Below are positions 18,003 through 26,541 of a DNA stretch of 64,000 nt, piece after piece (the first letter of the stretch is position 1; each line of letters opens with the position of its first letter). This DNA is from Levilactobacillus tangyuanensis (lineage in GTDB: Bacteria > Bacillota > Bacilli > Lactobacillales > Lactobacillaceae). The stretch spans positions 1-64,000 of the forward strand of contig NZ_RHOA01000007.1 of NCBI RefSeq assembly GCF_003946545.1, written 5' to 3'. Made by a program: the position numbers and the translations under genes. Below the pieces are notes generated by a model. It was not told the DNA's origin, searched no databases, and worked only from the letters and a program-made list of their open reading frames with translations.

Positions 18003-21000
18003 GGTGTTCCCCCTTTGCTTGTTCTTCAGCGATGCGGCGCATAACCTCGTCCTTATCCAGTGATGTAAGGTCATGATAATTATTTTCCTTAAGTAACGGA
18101 TCAAACTGCATGATCGATTTGTACGGCGAATATTGCAGCGCCGTTCGATTCTGTTCTCTGGTTGGTGCCAAGTCTACGCGACCAGCAAAAATCTGGCTCG
18201 CCGCTTGTTTGATCAAACTTTCCGTGTGCTGGAGTAAGAGATCCAGCTCCTCCGGATTGACTAACAACTTGCCATATGAGGTAATGGCCCCTTTCTTAGT
18301 CCGCCGTAAGCCACGAAAAAGAATGGAGCTGCCACTATAGTCCGGCTGCTCAAACAACGAATCAATATTGGTCAACATATCGGGGTCATCCAACAAAAGC
18401 CCCTGATACTGTTCTGCCTTCAGTAACGCCTCCGACAGATCGGTGCCCAAAACTTCGGCAGCCTTTAAGATTGGATTCTGCAAATGCAGGTAAACGGCTC
18501 CGGCTAACTCCGCCTGGTGAGCCGCATCTTCCCCCACTAACTTCGGCAGATTTTTCCTGACGGCATCCAGGTAGGTTAGCATTTGCATCGCCTGGCCATA
18601 GTATGCCTCTTGGTAGCTAAATTTGTGATCAGAACTCTTGTAGTCGACGACACCCAGATAGGTTTTATCGTTAATTTGCAGGGCATCTAACCGATCAATT
18701 CTCCCACGAACCATGACTTGTCGTTCGTTCCCTAAGTCAAAGGATAATGGCGCTAGTCCACCGACATTTCCTAGCCCAAACTGAACTTCGGTTTGTTTAG
18801 GTCGTAGCTTGGTTCGCTTACTCTGGCTACGCATGGTGCGTGCCATCTGTTTCATCGTCTTAATCAATTGTTGCCGAATATAGGCCATTCGATGTGAGCT
18901 CTCTAAGATCGCAAATTGCGGATTCGTGGTCGTGTCTAAAACCTTAGCGACCACCTCGTCCGTCAGTTCACCCAACTGCTGGTCATCCAGCGCTGACAAG
19001 TCCAGGTGCTGTTGGTTAACCAGTTTCATCAAGCCATCCATGGTCGCATGGAAGAATTCACCCGTGCTGGCCGGGGAGAGCTCAAAGACATCCCGTTCCT
19101 GTAGCTTCAAACCATACTTTAAGAAGTAAGCATACGGATTTGAATAGTATTCCTCTAGTTTTGAAATTGAGGTACTGATTTTCTGTCCATACAGTTGCGT
19201 CACAATATCAGGCATCAAAGGCGTTGGCGTATTTTTATAGGCCAAACTACCCAGTAGTTTAGTCGTCAATTCCCCGTATTGTCGATCAGACTGTAATTGT
19301 TGCAGAATAAAAAGCCAGGCTGGTGAGAGCCGTTGTTGGCGTTGTTGGCTATCATGACTCGCCTGAACCAGGTGTCGCAGTGTTGTTCGCCGCGTCCCAA
19401 CGAATGGCAAGATGTCCTGGTCATCCGCTTGTGGCGTTGCTGGTGCCAGCGTGACTGGTAAATGAAAATAATCCCGGATACGAGCAACGTATGGTGAAAT
19501 ATCGAGACCGTTCTTAGCGTCATCACTGGTGATAGGGTAACTAAAGATCAGTTGCTCACTCCCACTAAGGAACGCCAGATAGTTCAAGTAGGGTTCGCCA
19601 GCCAATTGTGTCGCCGCATCATCGCGAAGATAACTATCCTCATCGGTGGCCTGTAGTTCATCGCTTAAATCTTGACGGTCATTATCTGCTAATAAGGTGT
19701 TCGGCAACTGATCATCGGGCATAGCATCAGCTGTAGCCCCCATTAAGAAGGTCACCCGCCGATTATTAGCCTGGACAATCCCGCTTTCAGATAGCTGGAC
19801 CTGATCTAATGTCGAGGGGATTTGATTAAACTTGGCGCCTGCGAAACCGGCCTGTAATAACGACTGAAAATCCGCTTGCTGAAAGGGTTGGTCCCCAATA
19901 ATTCGGTGGCATTCATCCAACATCTGACAGAACGTGGCCCACGTTTGTTCCGGTTGACCGACTCTGACAAGATCGCCCTCATCGATGGCCTGATCGCGCC
20001 ACACGATCAATCGCTTGTCGACTCCCTGAGCCGTTAAGAACTGATACAAAACCGTCGCGGCATCCGTATAAGTCTTGGCCGCCTTAAGGCGAGCAAAGAA
20101 TGGCGGTAAAGTCGCTTGAATAAAATGGCGAATCATATTAATTTGTGCCGTAATTTTCTCGTCTTGGCTAGTCTGAACCTGATCATCCCCGGCGGCAAAC
20201 CGGGTATACTGCCAGTCCTGCTTCTGCGTCCAACGTGACTTACCTTCAAATCCCGTTTTTAAGACCAAATTTTCAGTCAGGGCCAACGCCTGGCGATAGT
20301 CCTGAATCGACATGAATTTGCCAGTCGCATCTCGGGGTAAAAGCAATTCTGACTTCAACACCCGGAACACATCAGCATACCGGTAGTTCTTCCGGTCGAC
20401 ATCAAATAAGGCATTGAGTAATTCTACAAAGGGATGATCCGCCATTTGAACGTCAACGTCGTTAAAGTATGGAATATCTTGGGCCGAAAAAATAGGACCC
20501 ACGATCGTCTGATAGGTATCTAGGTGTCGGGTTACAATCAAAAAGTCCCGATAGCGATACTGACCGGTTGCCACCATCTGCCTAATCTTAGTCGCGATGC
20601 GTGAGACTTCTACATAGCGATTATCGGCCTGAACCAATTGAATATCTTGTGGCACGACTGTGGCCGGCTCTGGCCGTGGTGATAAGGTCGTTGTGGCCTC
20701 CCAGTAGTCGGCTAAGGCTTGTAGGTCAGGTGTAACTCGTGGCGTCGTTGCCTGTTGATCAATCAACACTGGCACGTGATTGGCTTGCGCCACCTGATAA
20801 AGTTGATGGTACAGCTTGGCCGATTGAAAAAATAAGTTTGTCGGATCCGGCAGCTTTTGTGGGGCCTGGTGATCTAGATTCACAGCCACGGTCACGCTCG
20901 CCGCTCGTTGAATCAACACGGCCACTAACTGGCGTTCTTGGGCACTCAGTTGAGAAAAACCTTCCAGATAAAAGTGGGCATGGCTCAAGTCCGCGGTACT

Positions 21001-21591
21001 TTCCAAATAACTAGCCAGTTGATTCAGCAAATCGGTGTTTTCAACATACTTCCCCATCATCTGTGTTTCAAAGGCGGTATAAATCACCGTTAAGTCATGT
21101 AGCTTAGCGCGTAGATCGGCATTGGTCGTTCCCAAATTTTCCGTTGCCGTGGCCAGATCGGCCGCGGTTACCTGGCCAACCTTAAACTCTGCCAATTGGG
21201 TCGTTAACTGACTGATAAAGCCTGGTCGGTCTACCTCCCCCCTAAATACCGTCAGGTCGTCTGCATGTTGCCGAATAATTTGATACACCAGCATATTCAA
21301 CCCTGCCGTTGAGATCCGTGGCAACTGGTAGACGGGTTCGTTCTTCATGAAAAACCAAGCCAACCGTGTGAAGGAAAAGACCTGCACTTGCGACTGGGCA
21401 AACAACGCCGTTTCTGGTGAGCCGAGGCGCTTTAAGGCCGCCAAAACATCAACTTCTGTTTCGAACTTGATATGATTAGGCACCAAATAATAAGCCTGTT
21501 CTGTCGACTGCTCAACCGCCGATGCCATGGCCGTTACCAAGGGTTGACGGTGATCGAACTTCGCACTCCCTAAAATAAACTGTAGACTCAT
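17995..21591 (-). CDS. addB: ATP-dependent nuclease subunit B (RexB type)
   Basis: 1198 residues with an inactive-looking helicase half and a C-terminal nuclease domain (GRIDRLDAL...YLGVVDYKSSDH). It pairs with AddA to process DNA ends for RecA. The ATG at 21591 has AAGGAGG seven bases upstream. In Bacillus AddB four Cys hold an Fe-S cluster, the first in a CPF-type motif. Here that place reads YYSNPYAYFLKYGL and the C-terminal Cys group is absent, as in the RexB form of lactic acid bacteria. Its stop codon overlaps addA. Confidence 0.93.
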   Translation of the reverse strand: MSLQFILGSAKFDHRQPLVTAMASAVEQSTEQAYYLVPNHIKFETEVDVLAALKRLGSPETALFAQSQVQVFSFTRLAWFFMKNEPVYQLPRISTAGLNMLVYQIIRQHADDLTVFRGEVDRPGFISQLTTQLAEFKVGQVTAADLATATENLGTTNADLRAKLHDLTVIYTAFETQMMGKYVENTDLLNQLASYLESTADLSHAHFYLEGFSQLSAQERQLVAVLIQRAASVTVAVNLDHQAPQKLPDPTNLFFQSAKLYHQLYQVAQANHVPVLIDQQATTPRVTPDLQALADYWEATTTLSPRPEPATVVPQDIQLVQADNRYVEVSRIATKIRQMVATGQYRYRDFLIVTRHLDTYQTIVGPIFSAQDIPYFNDVDVQMADHPFVELLNALFDVDRKNYRYADVFRVLKSELLLPRDATGKFMSIQDYRQALALTENLVLKTGFEGKSRWTQKQDWQYTRFAAGDDQVQTSQDEKITAQINMIRHFIQATLPPFFARLKAAKTYTDAATVLYQFLTAQGVDKRLIVWRDQAIDEGDLVRVGQPEQTWATFCQMLDECHRIIGDQPFQQADFQSLLQAGFAGAKFNQIPSTLDQVQLSESGIVQANNRRVTFLMGATADAMPDDQLPNTLLADNDRQDLSDELQATDEDSYLRDDAATQLAGEPYLNYLAFLSGSEQLIFSYPITSDDAKNGLDISPYVARIRDYFHLPVTLAPATPQADDQDILPFVGTRRTTLRHLVQASHDSQQRQQRLSPAWLFILQQLQSDRQYGELTTKLLGSLAYKNTPTPLMPDIVTQLYGQKISTSISKLEEYYSNPYAYFLKYGLKLQERDVFELSPASTGEFFHATMDGLMKLVNQQHLDLSALDDQQLGELTDEVVAKVLDTTTNPQFAILESSHRMAYIRQQLIKTMKQMARTMRSQSKRTKLRPKQTEVQFGLGNVGGLAPLSFDLGNERQVMVRGRIDRLDALQINDKTYLGVVDYKSSDHKFSYQEAYYGQAMQMLTYLDAVRKNLPKLVGEDAAHQAELAGAVYLHLQNPILKAAEVLGTDLSEALLKAEQYQGLLLDDPDMLTNIDSLFEQPDYSGSSILFRGLRRTKKGAITSYGKLLVNPEELDLLLQHTESLIKQAASQIFAGRVDLAPTREQNRTALQYSPYKSIMQFDPLLKENNYHDLTSLDKDEVMRRIAEEQAKGEHHE

Positions 21592-21804
21592 CAGTCGACC
21601 TCCTTTTAATAACCGTTCACTCGTTGCCATCACCACGATGACAACTCTTGTTATTATTATATTCTAGCATAGCCGACAGCAAAAGCGAACACACGTTTGC
21701 CATCGATACAAAACCTTTACAGAGATTTTTTCTGCCATTCTGATAAAACCGTGTTAGAATAAGTTTTAATATTAAAAAATGATGAGAAAGCGGGTTTTAG
21801 ATTT

Positions 21805-22947
21805 ATGGAAGATAGTGAACAAATTCAGATTCTCCAGCATTTAATTCAGATTAATTCTGTCAATGGCAATGAAGCCGCAGTGGCCGACTACATCAAGCGG
21901 CTCTTTGCCGACCATGGTATCTCGTCAACGATTACGCCATACGCTGAAGGCCGCAGCAATATTGTGGCTGAAATTGGTAACCACAAGACTGTCCAGGTCC
22001 TGGCCTTAGCCGGACATCTAGATACGGTGGCCACTGGCGATCTAGCAGACTGGAAGTTTGATCCATTTTCCGCTCACATTGAGGGTAACCGGCTCTACGG
22101 TCGGGGCAGTGCCGACATGAAGAGTGGCTTAGCCGGCATGATCATTACCTTCCTAAATCTCACCGATCATCAAGATAAGCTCAATGGACGGCTAAGGTTT
22201 ATCGGGACGGTCGGGGAAGAAAATGGCGCTATGGGTTCCCGCGATCTTACAAAGCAAGGCATTGCCGACGACATCTCCGCGATGGTCCTAGGTGAACCCA
22301 CCGGTGGCAATATCGTCTATGCGCATAACGGTTCCTTGAACTATCACGTTTACTCTCAAGGTGTCGGTGCTCACAGTTCGATGCCTGAAAAGGGGGTCAA
22401 CGCTATCACCAACCTCATTAAATATGTCACGGCCGAAGCAACCGAGTTCGATGATGCCCCTGTTAGCCCCGAACTAGGACCGCTGGTTCACAGCGTAACG
22501 GTCTTCGAAGGTGGCGAACAGGTTAACAGCATCCCCGCTAAGGCCGAACTTCAAGGCAACATCCGGCCAATTCCAGAATTCGACAACGAGGCCGTCATCA
22601 AGCGTCTCAACGAAACCGTCGACCGTTTGAATGAAGAACCCGATGTTCATTTGACGCTCCACGTTGATTACAGTTTCAAACCCATCATCAGTGGTAAAGA
22701 CTCTCACCTGGTTCAACTAACCAAGCAAATTGCCGACGCTGAATTCGGTTCACCCGTGAACTTACAGGTTATCCACGGTGCCACCGATGCCTCCGAATAT
22801 ACCAAGTCAAAGAATGTCTTTCCCGTCATCGTCTATGGTTCCGGCCAGTGGTACGATGCCCATGCCCTAAATGAATCCGTGGACCTGGATCAATTCCGCC
22901 ACGTCCAACAGGTTTACGAACAACTCGCACAAAAATTTCTTGGCTAA
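21805..22947 (+). CDS. M20 family metallopeptidase / ArgE-DapE type deacylase
   Basis: 380 residues. Metal ligands and catalytic residues are present: GHLDTV (His71, Asp73), GRGSADMKSG, and GTVGEENGAMG. These fit the ArgE/DapE/ACY1 family, which removes acyl groups or amino acids from small amino-acid substrates with two zinc ions. The exact substrate cannot be told. Succinyl-DAP is unlikely to be the main one if the wall carries lysine. The RBS is weak (GAGAAAG). It is monocistronic and followed by a bidirectional terminator. Confidence 0.88.
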   Translation: MEDSEQIQILQHLIQINSVNGNEAAVADYIKRLFADHGISSTITPYAEGRSNIVAEIGNHKTVQVLALAGHLDTVATGDLADWKFDPFSAHIEGNRLYGRGSADMKSGLAGMIITFLNLTDHQDKLNGRLRFIGTVGEENGAMGSRDLTKQGIADDISAMVLGEPTGGNIVYAHNGSLNYHVYSQGVGAHSSMPEKGVNAITNLIKYVTAEATEFDDAPVSPELGPLVHSVTVFEGGEQVNSIPAKAELQGNIRPIPEFDNEAVIKRLNETVDRLNEEPDVHLTLHVDYSFKPIISGKDSHLVQLTKQIADAEFGSPVNLQVIHGATDASEYTKSKNVFPVIVYGSGQWYDAHALNESVDLDQFRHVQQVYEQLAQKFLG

Positions 22948-22950
22948 ATG

Positions 22951-22999
22951 AAAAGCGATTGGTCTCACGGTTCTTGCCGTGAGGCCAATCGCTTTTTTC
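22951..22999. terminator. bidirectional terminator
   Basis: AAAAGCGATTGGtCTCACGG / CCGTGAGgCCAATCGCTTTTTT stem between two convergent genes. Confidence 0.92.
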
Positions 23000-24016
23000 T
23001 TATTTACCAGTTGTCCGGTAATCATGTGCCCCGAAATATTGCAGTCCTGGTAATGCATGATAATTTAATAATTCACTCACCGTGACCAACTTGTAGCCTT
23101 TGGCCTTCAGCCGTTTGATAATGGTTGGTGCAGCCGCCACCGATTGCGCGTGGATGTCATGCATCAGGACAATGTCGCCACCATGCGTATCTTTCATAAC
23201 TTCATTAATATCTTTTCTGGTATTCAGATAAGCCCAGTCCCGTGAGTCGACCGACCAACGAACGACGGGTTGCTCAATGGCCCGACCTTCTGCCGCCGTG
23301 ATGTTCCCATATGGTGGCCGAACGTATTGCGGTAAGGTCCCGGTTGCCTGATAAATGGCCCGATTGGTTCGCGTGACTTGGCTGACCGTCTTAGCGGTTC
23401 CAATACTATTGAAATTAGGATGATTCCAAGAATGGTTCCCTAGTTCATTCCCCCCGGCTAACACGGCCCGCGAAATCTTCGGATACCGGGCCACGCTCTG
23501 TCCAACTTCAAAGAAGGTTGCATGAACATGGTATTTCTTCAGGGTCTTTAGTAGCCGTGGCGTCAGCTTGGGATCCGGGCCATCATCGAAGGTCAAGGCA
23601 ACCATCTTAGTTGTCTTGACGCTCTTTGTCCGATTAGCCTTAGGCAAGTATCGATTGACGACCTTACCTTTCAATTGGCTGTATGGAATCGTAATTTTTT
23701 TCAGTTTAAAATGGTTGGCGAGCAGATTCATTTGCAAGCCATCCGGCGTCAGCGTCGCCTTCTTAGTCATATGCGTTGGTAGCTTCACCTGATAGACAGC
23801 CGTTATTTGATTGCCCTTCTTCGCCTTCGCCTGCTTCAAGATTTGTTGACGCGCCGCCTGCCGAATGGCCGCTAACCGCTTGGGATTCTTAGCTGTTAAC
23901 TGACCAAAAGTTACCGTTTTATCGGTTCCTTTAGCTATCGCCGTCACTCCGCCGCCAAGACTCACCAGAGTCAGAATCACTAGACCAACGACAAGTCCCC
24001 ACTTAATGTGTCTCAT
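23000..24016 (-). CDS. polysaccharide deacetylase, membrane-anchored
   Basis: 338 residues with an N-terminal signal anchor (about 7-25), a 110-residue extension, and a NodB-type deacetylase domain from about 135. Catalytic TFDDGPD (Asp144/145), metal-binding NHSWNHP, RPPYGN and VLMHDIH motifs are intact. It probably removes acetyl groups from peptidoglycan GlcNAc or a wall polysaccharide outside the cell, which in related genes raises lysozyme resistance. The ATG at 24016 is seven bases from GAGGAGG; an ATG two codons earlier is too close. Confidence 0.9.
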   Translation of the reverse strand: MRHIKWGLVVGLVILTLVSLGGGVTAIAKGTDKTVTFGQLTAKNPKRLAAIRQAARQQILKQAKAKKGNQITAVYQVKLPTHMTKKATLTPDGLQMNLLANHFKLKKITIPYSQLKGKVVNRYLPKANRTKSVKTTKMVALTFDDGPDPKLTPRLLKTLKKYHVHATFFEVGQSVARYPKISRAVLAGGNELGNHSWNHPNFNSIGTAKTVSQVTRTNRAIYQATGTLPQYVRPPYGNITAAEGRAIEQPVVRWSVDSRDWAYLNTRKDINEVMKDTHGGDIVLMHDIHAQSVAAAPTIIKRLKAKGYKLVTVSELLNYHALPGLQYFGAHDYRTTGK

Positions 24017-24111
24017 GATCATCCCTCCTCATAAACTATCCCCTAGATATACCCCTAGTTTACCAGCTATGCCATTAAGTCGACTGCTAAACGTCTTACA
24101 ATGTTTGTCAT

Positions 24112-24146
24112 AAAAAAAACAACCTAACCAGAGTTAGGTTGTTTTA
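24112..24146 (-). terminator. terminator of 24144-24515
   Basis: ACAACCTAAC / GTTAGGTTGT stem with T8 on the minus strand, overlapping the stop codon. Confidence 0.88.
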
Positions 24147-24515
24147 GTCATTATCTTCAGGTGGATTAACTGCTTGATGATTTTCCTTTAAAACTTCATT
24201 AGTGTAGTATTCCAAATCGTTTAGAACGTCTGGGTTATCCCCCTGTTGGGCGGCAACGTTTTCAGCGACCGCCCATCGAGCCAACGTATTCGTAATTGGA
24301 ACAATATCCTGGATAATTACCATTTCAGAATCATCCTGGTGTTGGTCCTGGATTGTTCGAAAACTCTCAATGTCAGTAATCAGTCGCAGGACCTTCCCCG
24401 TTTGTTTTTCCACTGACTGGAAAATAACGAAGTGGGCACGTTGATTGGCCTCGTCCATGCGTTCGCGAATCGCCTGTAGTTGATCATCGTCTATTTTTAA
24501 TGCCAATGCCTTCAC
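24144..24515 (-). CDS. hypothetical acidic protein
   Basis: 123 residues, acidic, no signal peptide or membrane segment, family not recognised. The frame opens with GTG at 24515 without a clear ribosome site. TTG three codons later sits after GGGGTGAAGG and may be the real start. It is downstream of the NAD(P)-binding gene on the same strand with an 80-bp gap. Confidence 0.6.
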   Translation of the reverse strand: MKALALKIDDDQLQAIRERMDEANQRAHFVIFQSVEKQTGKVLRLITDIESFRTIQDQHQDDSEMVIIQDIVPITNTLARWAVAENVAAQQGDNPDVLNDLEYYTNEVLKENHQAVNPPEDND

Positions 24516-24595
24516 CCCACTACGCCTATTCTAACAAACTATCTCTGCAGATAAGAGCCTTTTTTGTGAGTATTTAAAATATCTTGCACAATTAG

Positions 24596-25198
24596 TTAAC
24601 AGATCGCTAGCGACTGATAATCATAGCCACCCGTTTGGGCAAGTTTGACGGCTACCTGTGCCACTGTTTCACGTGAAACAGTACCCGCGGGGACCGACTC
24701 ACCTTCGCGCAGAATCTTTGCCGTCGTTGTGGGCCCATCATCAAGCGTAACCGGCCGCAGAATCGTATACGGGAATTCTGCCTCATCGACTAATTTGGCA
24801 GCATATCGTTGTTGATTAAGGTATTCCTTCACATCAGTTATTCCCGCATAGTCCAGGTCGCCTATGACTTCCTGATCAACCCCCGCCGTACTCAACATGA
24901 CAAACCGTTTTAACGACAGTCGTTGATGATATTGGGCATCGAATAGCGCCTCGAAGGTCAGGTCAACATCCATCCCCGCCAAAGTCGAAATAACAACTGG
25001 GTTGTCCTTCAGGGCCTCGTTGTACGTGGCCTCCGCCGTTAAGTCACCCGTGAGTTCCGTGACCCGATCCGTTAGTTCGGCGGAGACTACTTGTTGGGGA
25101 TCATGTAGCAGTCGCACCGTGGCGGCGGTATCCAAACTCAGTTGCCGGGCAATCGACTGTCCCATTTTACCTGCACCTATTACTAGATAGACTTTCAT
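24596..25198 (-). CDS. NAD(P)-binding Rossmann-fold protein (NmrA/atypical SDR)
   Basis: 200 residues starting with a dinucleotide loop VIGAGKMGQSIARQL. The later order (VVISTLAGMDVD, FVMLSTAGVD, EAEFPYTILRPVTLDDGP) matches the small NAD(P)H-binding proteins of the NmrA/SDR-a5 group, which are sensors or flavin reductases. AAGGGAGCG precedes the ATG. A perfect parS site is embedded in the codons for TVSRETV near the C-terminus. Confidence 0.82.
   Translation of the reverse strand: MKVYLVIGAGKMGQSIARQLSLDTAATVRLLHDPQQVVSAELTDRVTELTGDLTAEATYNEALKDNPVVISTLAGMDVDLTFEALFDAQYHQRLSLKRFVMLSTAGVDQEVIGDLDYAGITDVKEYLNQQRYAAKLVDEAEFPYTILRPVTLDDGPTTTAKILREGESVPAGTVSRETVAQVAVKLAQTGGYDYQSLAIC
24663..24682. 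other. parS centromere site (left, distal)
   Basis: ACTGTTTCACGTGAAACAGT, a 20-bp palindrome containing the full 16-bp consensus TGTTTCACGTGAAACA (24665-24680) bound by ParB/Spo0J. It is 30.6 kb left of dnaA, inside a coding gene. Confidence 0.95.
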
Positions 25199-25286
25199 TA
25201 AACTTCGCTCCCTTGCTGTATCTCCAGTGTACCAGAACTCCCATTAACTGCCGACCATGATTCATTTTATTTCGGCCGCAATCCGT

Positions 25287-25308
25287 TATAATGAATCTGA
25301 GTTTCATT
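25287..25308 (+). promoter_or_regulatory. -10 box and small inverted repeat before the AKR gene
   Basis: TATAAT (25287-25292) overlaps an inverted repeat AATGAA-N7-TTCATT (25290-25308), a possible operator. The -35 box is not clear. Confidence 0.4.
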
Positions 25309-25339
25309 TTTCCGCGATCATCATTTAGGAGGTAAAGTT

Positions 25340-26323
25340 ATGACTCAAAATAACATCATCATCGGTAAGAGCGACGTTGAAACGACGCCGCTTGGTCTAG
25401 GAACCAATGCCGTCGGGGGATATAACCTCTTCCCCAATCTGAAAGACGACGATGGCCTAAAGCTGGTTACTGCCGGCCTGGAACACGGGATTCAGTTACT
25501 GGATACCGCCTTTGTCTACGGCCTCGGTCACTCAGAGGAACTCGTTGGCCAGGCCATGAAGGCCTTTAACCGCCATAGTTTCGCATTGGCCACCAAGGGG
25601 GCCCAAGACTTCTCATCAGGTGAGCAAGTCATTAATAACGACCCGGACTTCTTGACCCAACAAGTAGAGGCCAGTTTGAAGCGGCTCGACACCGACTATC
25701 TTGATATCTACTACATTCACTTTCCGGATAAGCAAACGCCCAAGGCAGAAGCCGTTGGGGCCTTGCAACGATTGAAGGAACAGGGAAAAATTCGGGCCAT
25801 CGGTCTTTCTAATTTTAGCATTGATCAGGTTAAGGAAGCCAATGCCGATGGTTATGTTGACGTGGTCGAAGATGAATTCAGTCTGCTTCATCGTGACCAC
25901 GAGAATGACCTCATGCCTTACCTCCACGACCATCATATGAGTTTTGTCCCATACTTCCCACTGGCCTCCGGACTCTTGACGGGTAAGTACGATCGGACGG
26001 TTAGTTTCCCGGCCGATGACATCCGTAGCCAAATTTCTGATTTCCAAGAACCCCGCTACGGCCAAGCCCTGGCAGCAATTGATCAGGTTCGTCCAATTGC
26101 CCAAGCTCATCAGGCCACGATTACCCAGACCATTCTGGCCTGGTACATGGCCAATCCATTAATTAGTGTCGTCATCCCCGGCGCTAAGCGGGCTGAACAG
26201 GTCGTTGCCAATGCCCAGTCACTCGATGTCACATTAACCTCAACCGAGTACACCACGATTGACCGTGCCTTTGCCGGTTTCAAAACGACCGTTAGCGGCA
26301 AGTCACTCGCCGATCCGGACTAA
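25340..26323 (+). CDS. aldo/keto reductase
   Basis: 327-residue NAD(P)H-dependent oxidoreductase with a TIM barrel. Visible are DTAFVYGLGHSEELVG (catalytic Asp and Tyr), KGAQ (catalytic Lys region), YLDIYYIHFPD (His), AIGLSNF and the cofactor-binding VVIPGAKRAEQV near the C-terminus. It resembles the YajO/Tas/PdxI-like branch; the substrate is unknown. AGGAGG precedes the ATG. It diverges from the NAD(P)-binding gene and ends in its own terminator. Confidence 0.92.
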   Translation: MTQNNIIIGKSDVETTPLGLGTNAVGGYNLFPNLKDDDGLKLVTAGLEHGIQLLDTAFVYGLGHSEELVGQAMKAFNRHSFALATKGAQDFSSGEQVINNDPDFLTQQVEASLKRLDTDYLDIYYIHFPDKQTPKAEAVGALQRLKEQGKIRAIGLSNFSIDQVKEANADGYVDVVEDEFSLLHRDHENDLMPYLHDHHMSFVPYFPLASGLLTGKYDRTVSFPADDIRSQISDFQEPRYGQALAAIDQVRPIAQAHQATITQTILAWYMANPLISVVIPGAKRAEQVVANAQSLDVTLTSTEYTTIDRAFAGFKTTVSGKSLADPD

Positions 26324-26339
26324 ACCATCTTTATCAAAA

Positions 26340-26376
26340 TGACCGATCGCCTTAACCAGGCGGTCGGTTTTTATTT
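26340..26376 (+). terminator. terminator of aldo/keto reductase
   Basis: ACCGAtCGCC / GGCGgTCGGT stem followed by TTTTTATTTTT. Confidence 0.85.
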
Positions 26377-26451
26377 TTCCTAAATAACGAACTTTATTTT
26401 TATAAATTTATTTTTATTTCGTGATTGCATTCATTTTCAAAGAATGATAAG

Positions 26452-26520
26452 CTATTTAAGGATTATTTTAACTGATAAATCCGAACGATAGCGCAAAACG
26501 TTCGGGTTTTACTTAAATAG
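26452..26520 (+). promoter_or_regulatory. nested inverted repeat upstream of purine permease
   Basis: Outer arms CTATTTAAG (26452-26460) and CTTAAATAG (26512-26520) pair over 9 bp. They enclose an 11-bp hairpin AAATCCGAACG / CGTTCGGGTTT and a 16-nt one-sided bulge. The outer 3' arm ends only a few bases before the ribosome site, so an RNA role is possible. A putative -10 box overlaps the 5' arm, so it may instead be DNA-level. Confidence 0.5.
26477..26509. promoter_or_regulatory. pair of inverted PurBoxes (PurR operator)
   Basis: AAATCCGAACGAT (26477-26489, plus) matches the PurBox consensus AWWWCCGAACWWT at 12 of 13 positions. The minus-strand AAACCCGAACGTT (26497-26509) matches at 11 of 13. 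The CGAA cores are 15 bp apart, close to the 16-17 known for Bacillus PurR. The consensus is from memory. Confidence 0.7.
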
Positions 26521-26541
26521 AAGGTTAAGGGAGCGTCAGTC

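Noticed and set aside
24665-24680. Operator for the NAD(P)-binding gene
   Set aside because: The palindrome is inside the coding region and is an exact ParB site, matched by a second copy at 44477-44492.
26452-26520. Purine riboswitch upstream of the NCS2 permease
   Set aside because: The three-way junction and the conserved loop-loop bases are missing. The hairpin is better explained by two inverted PurBoxes.
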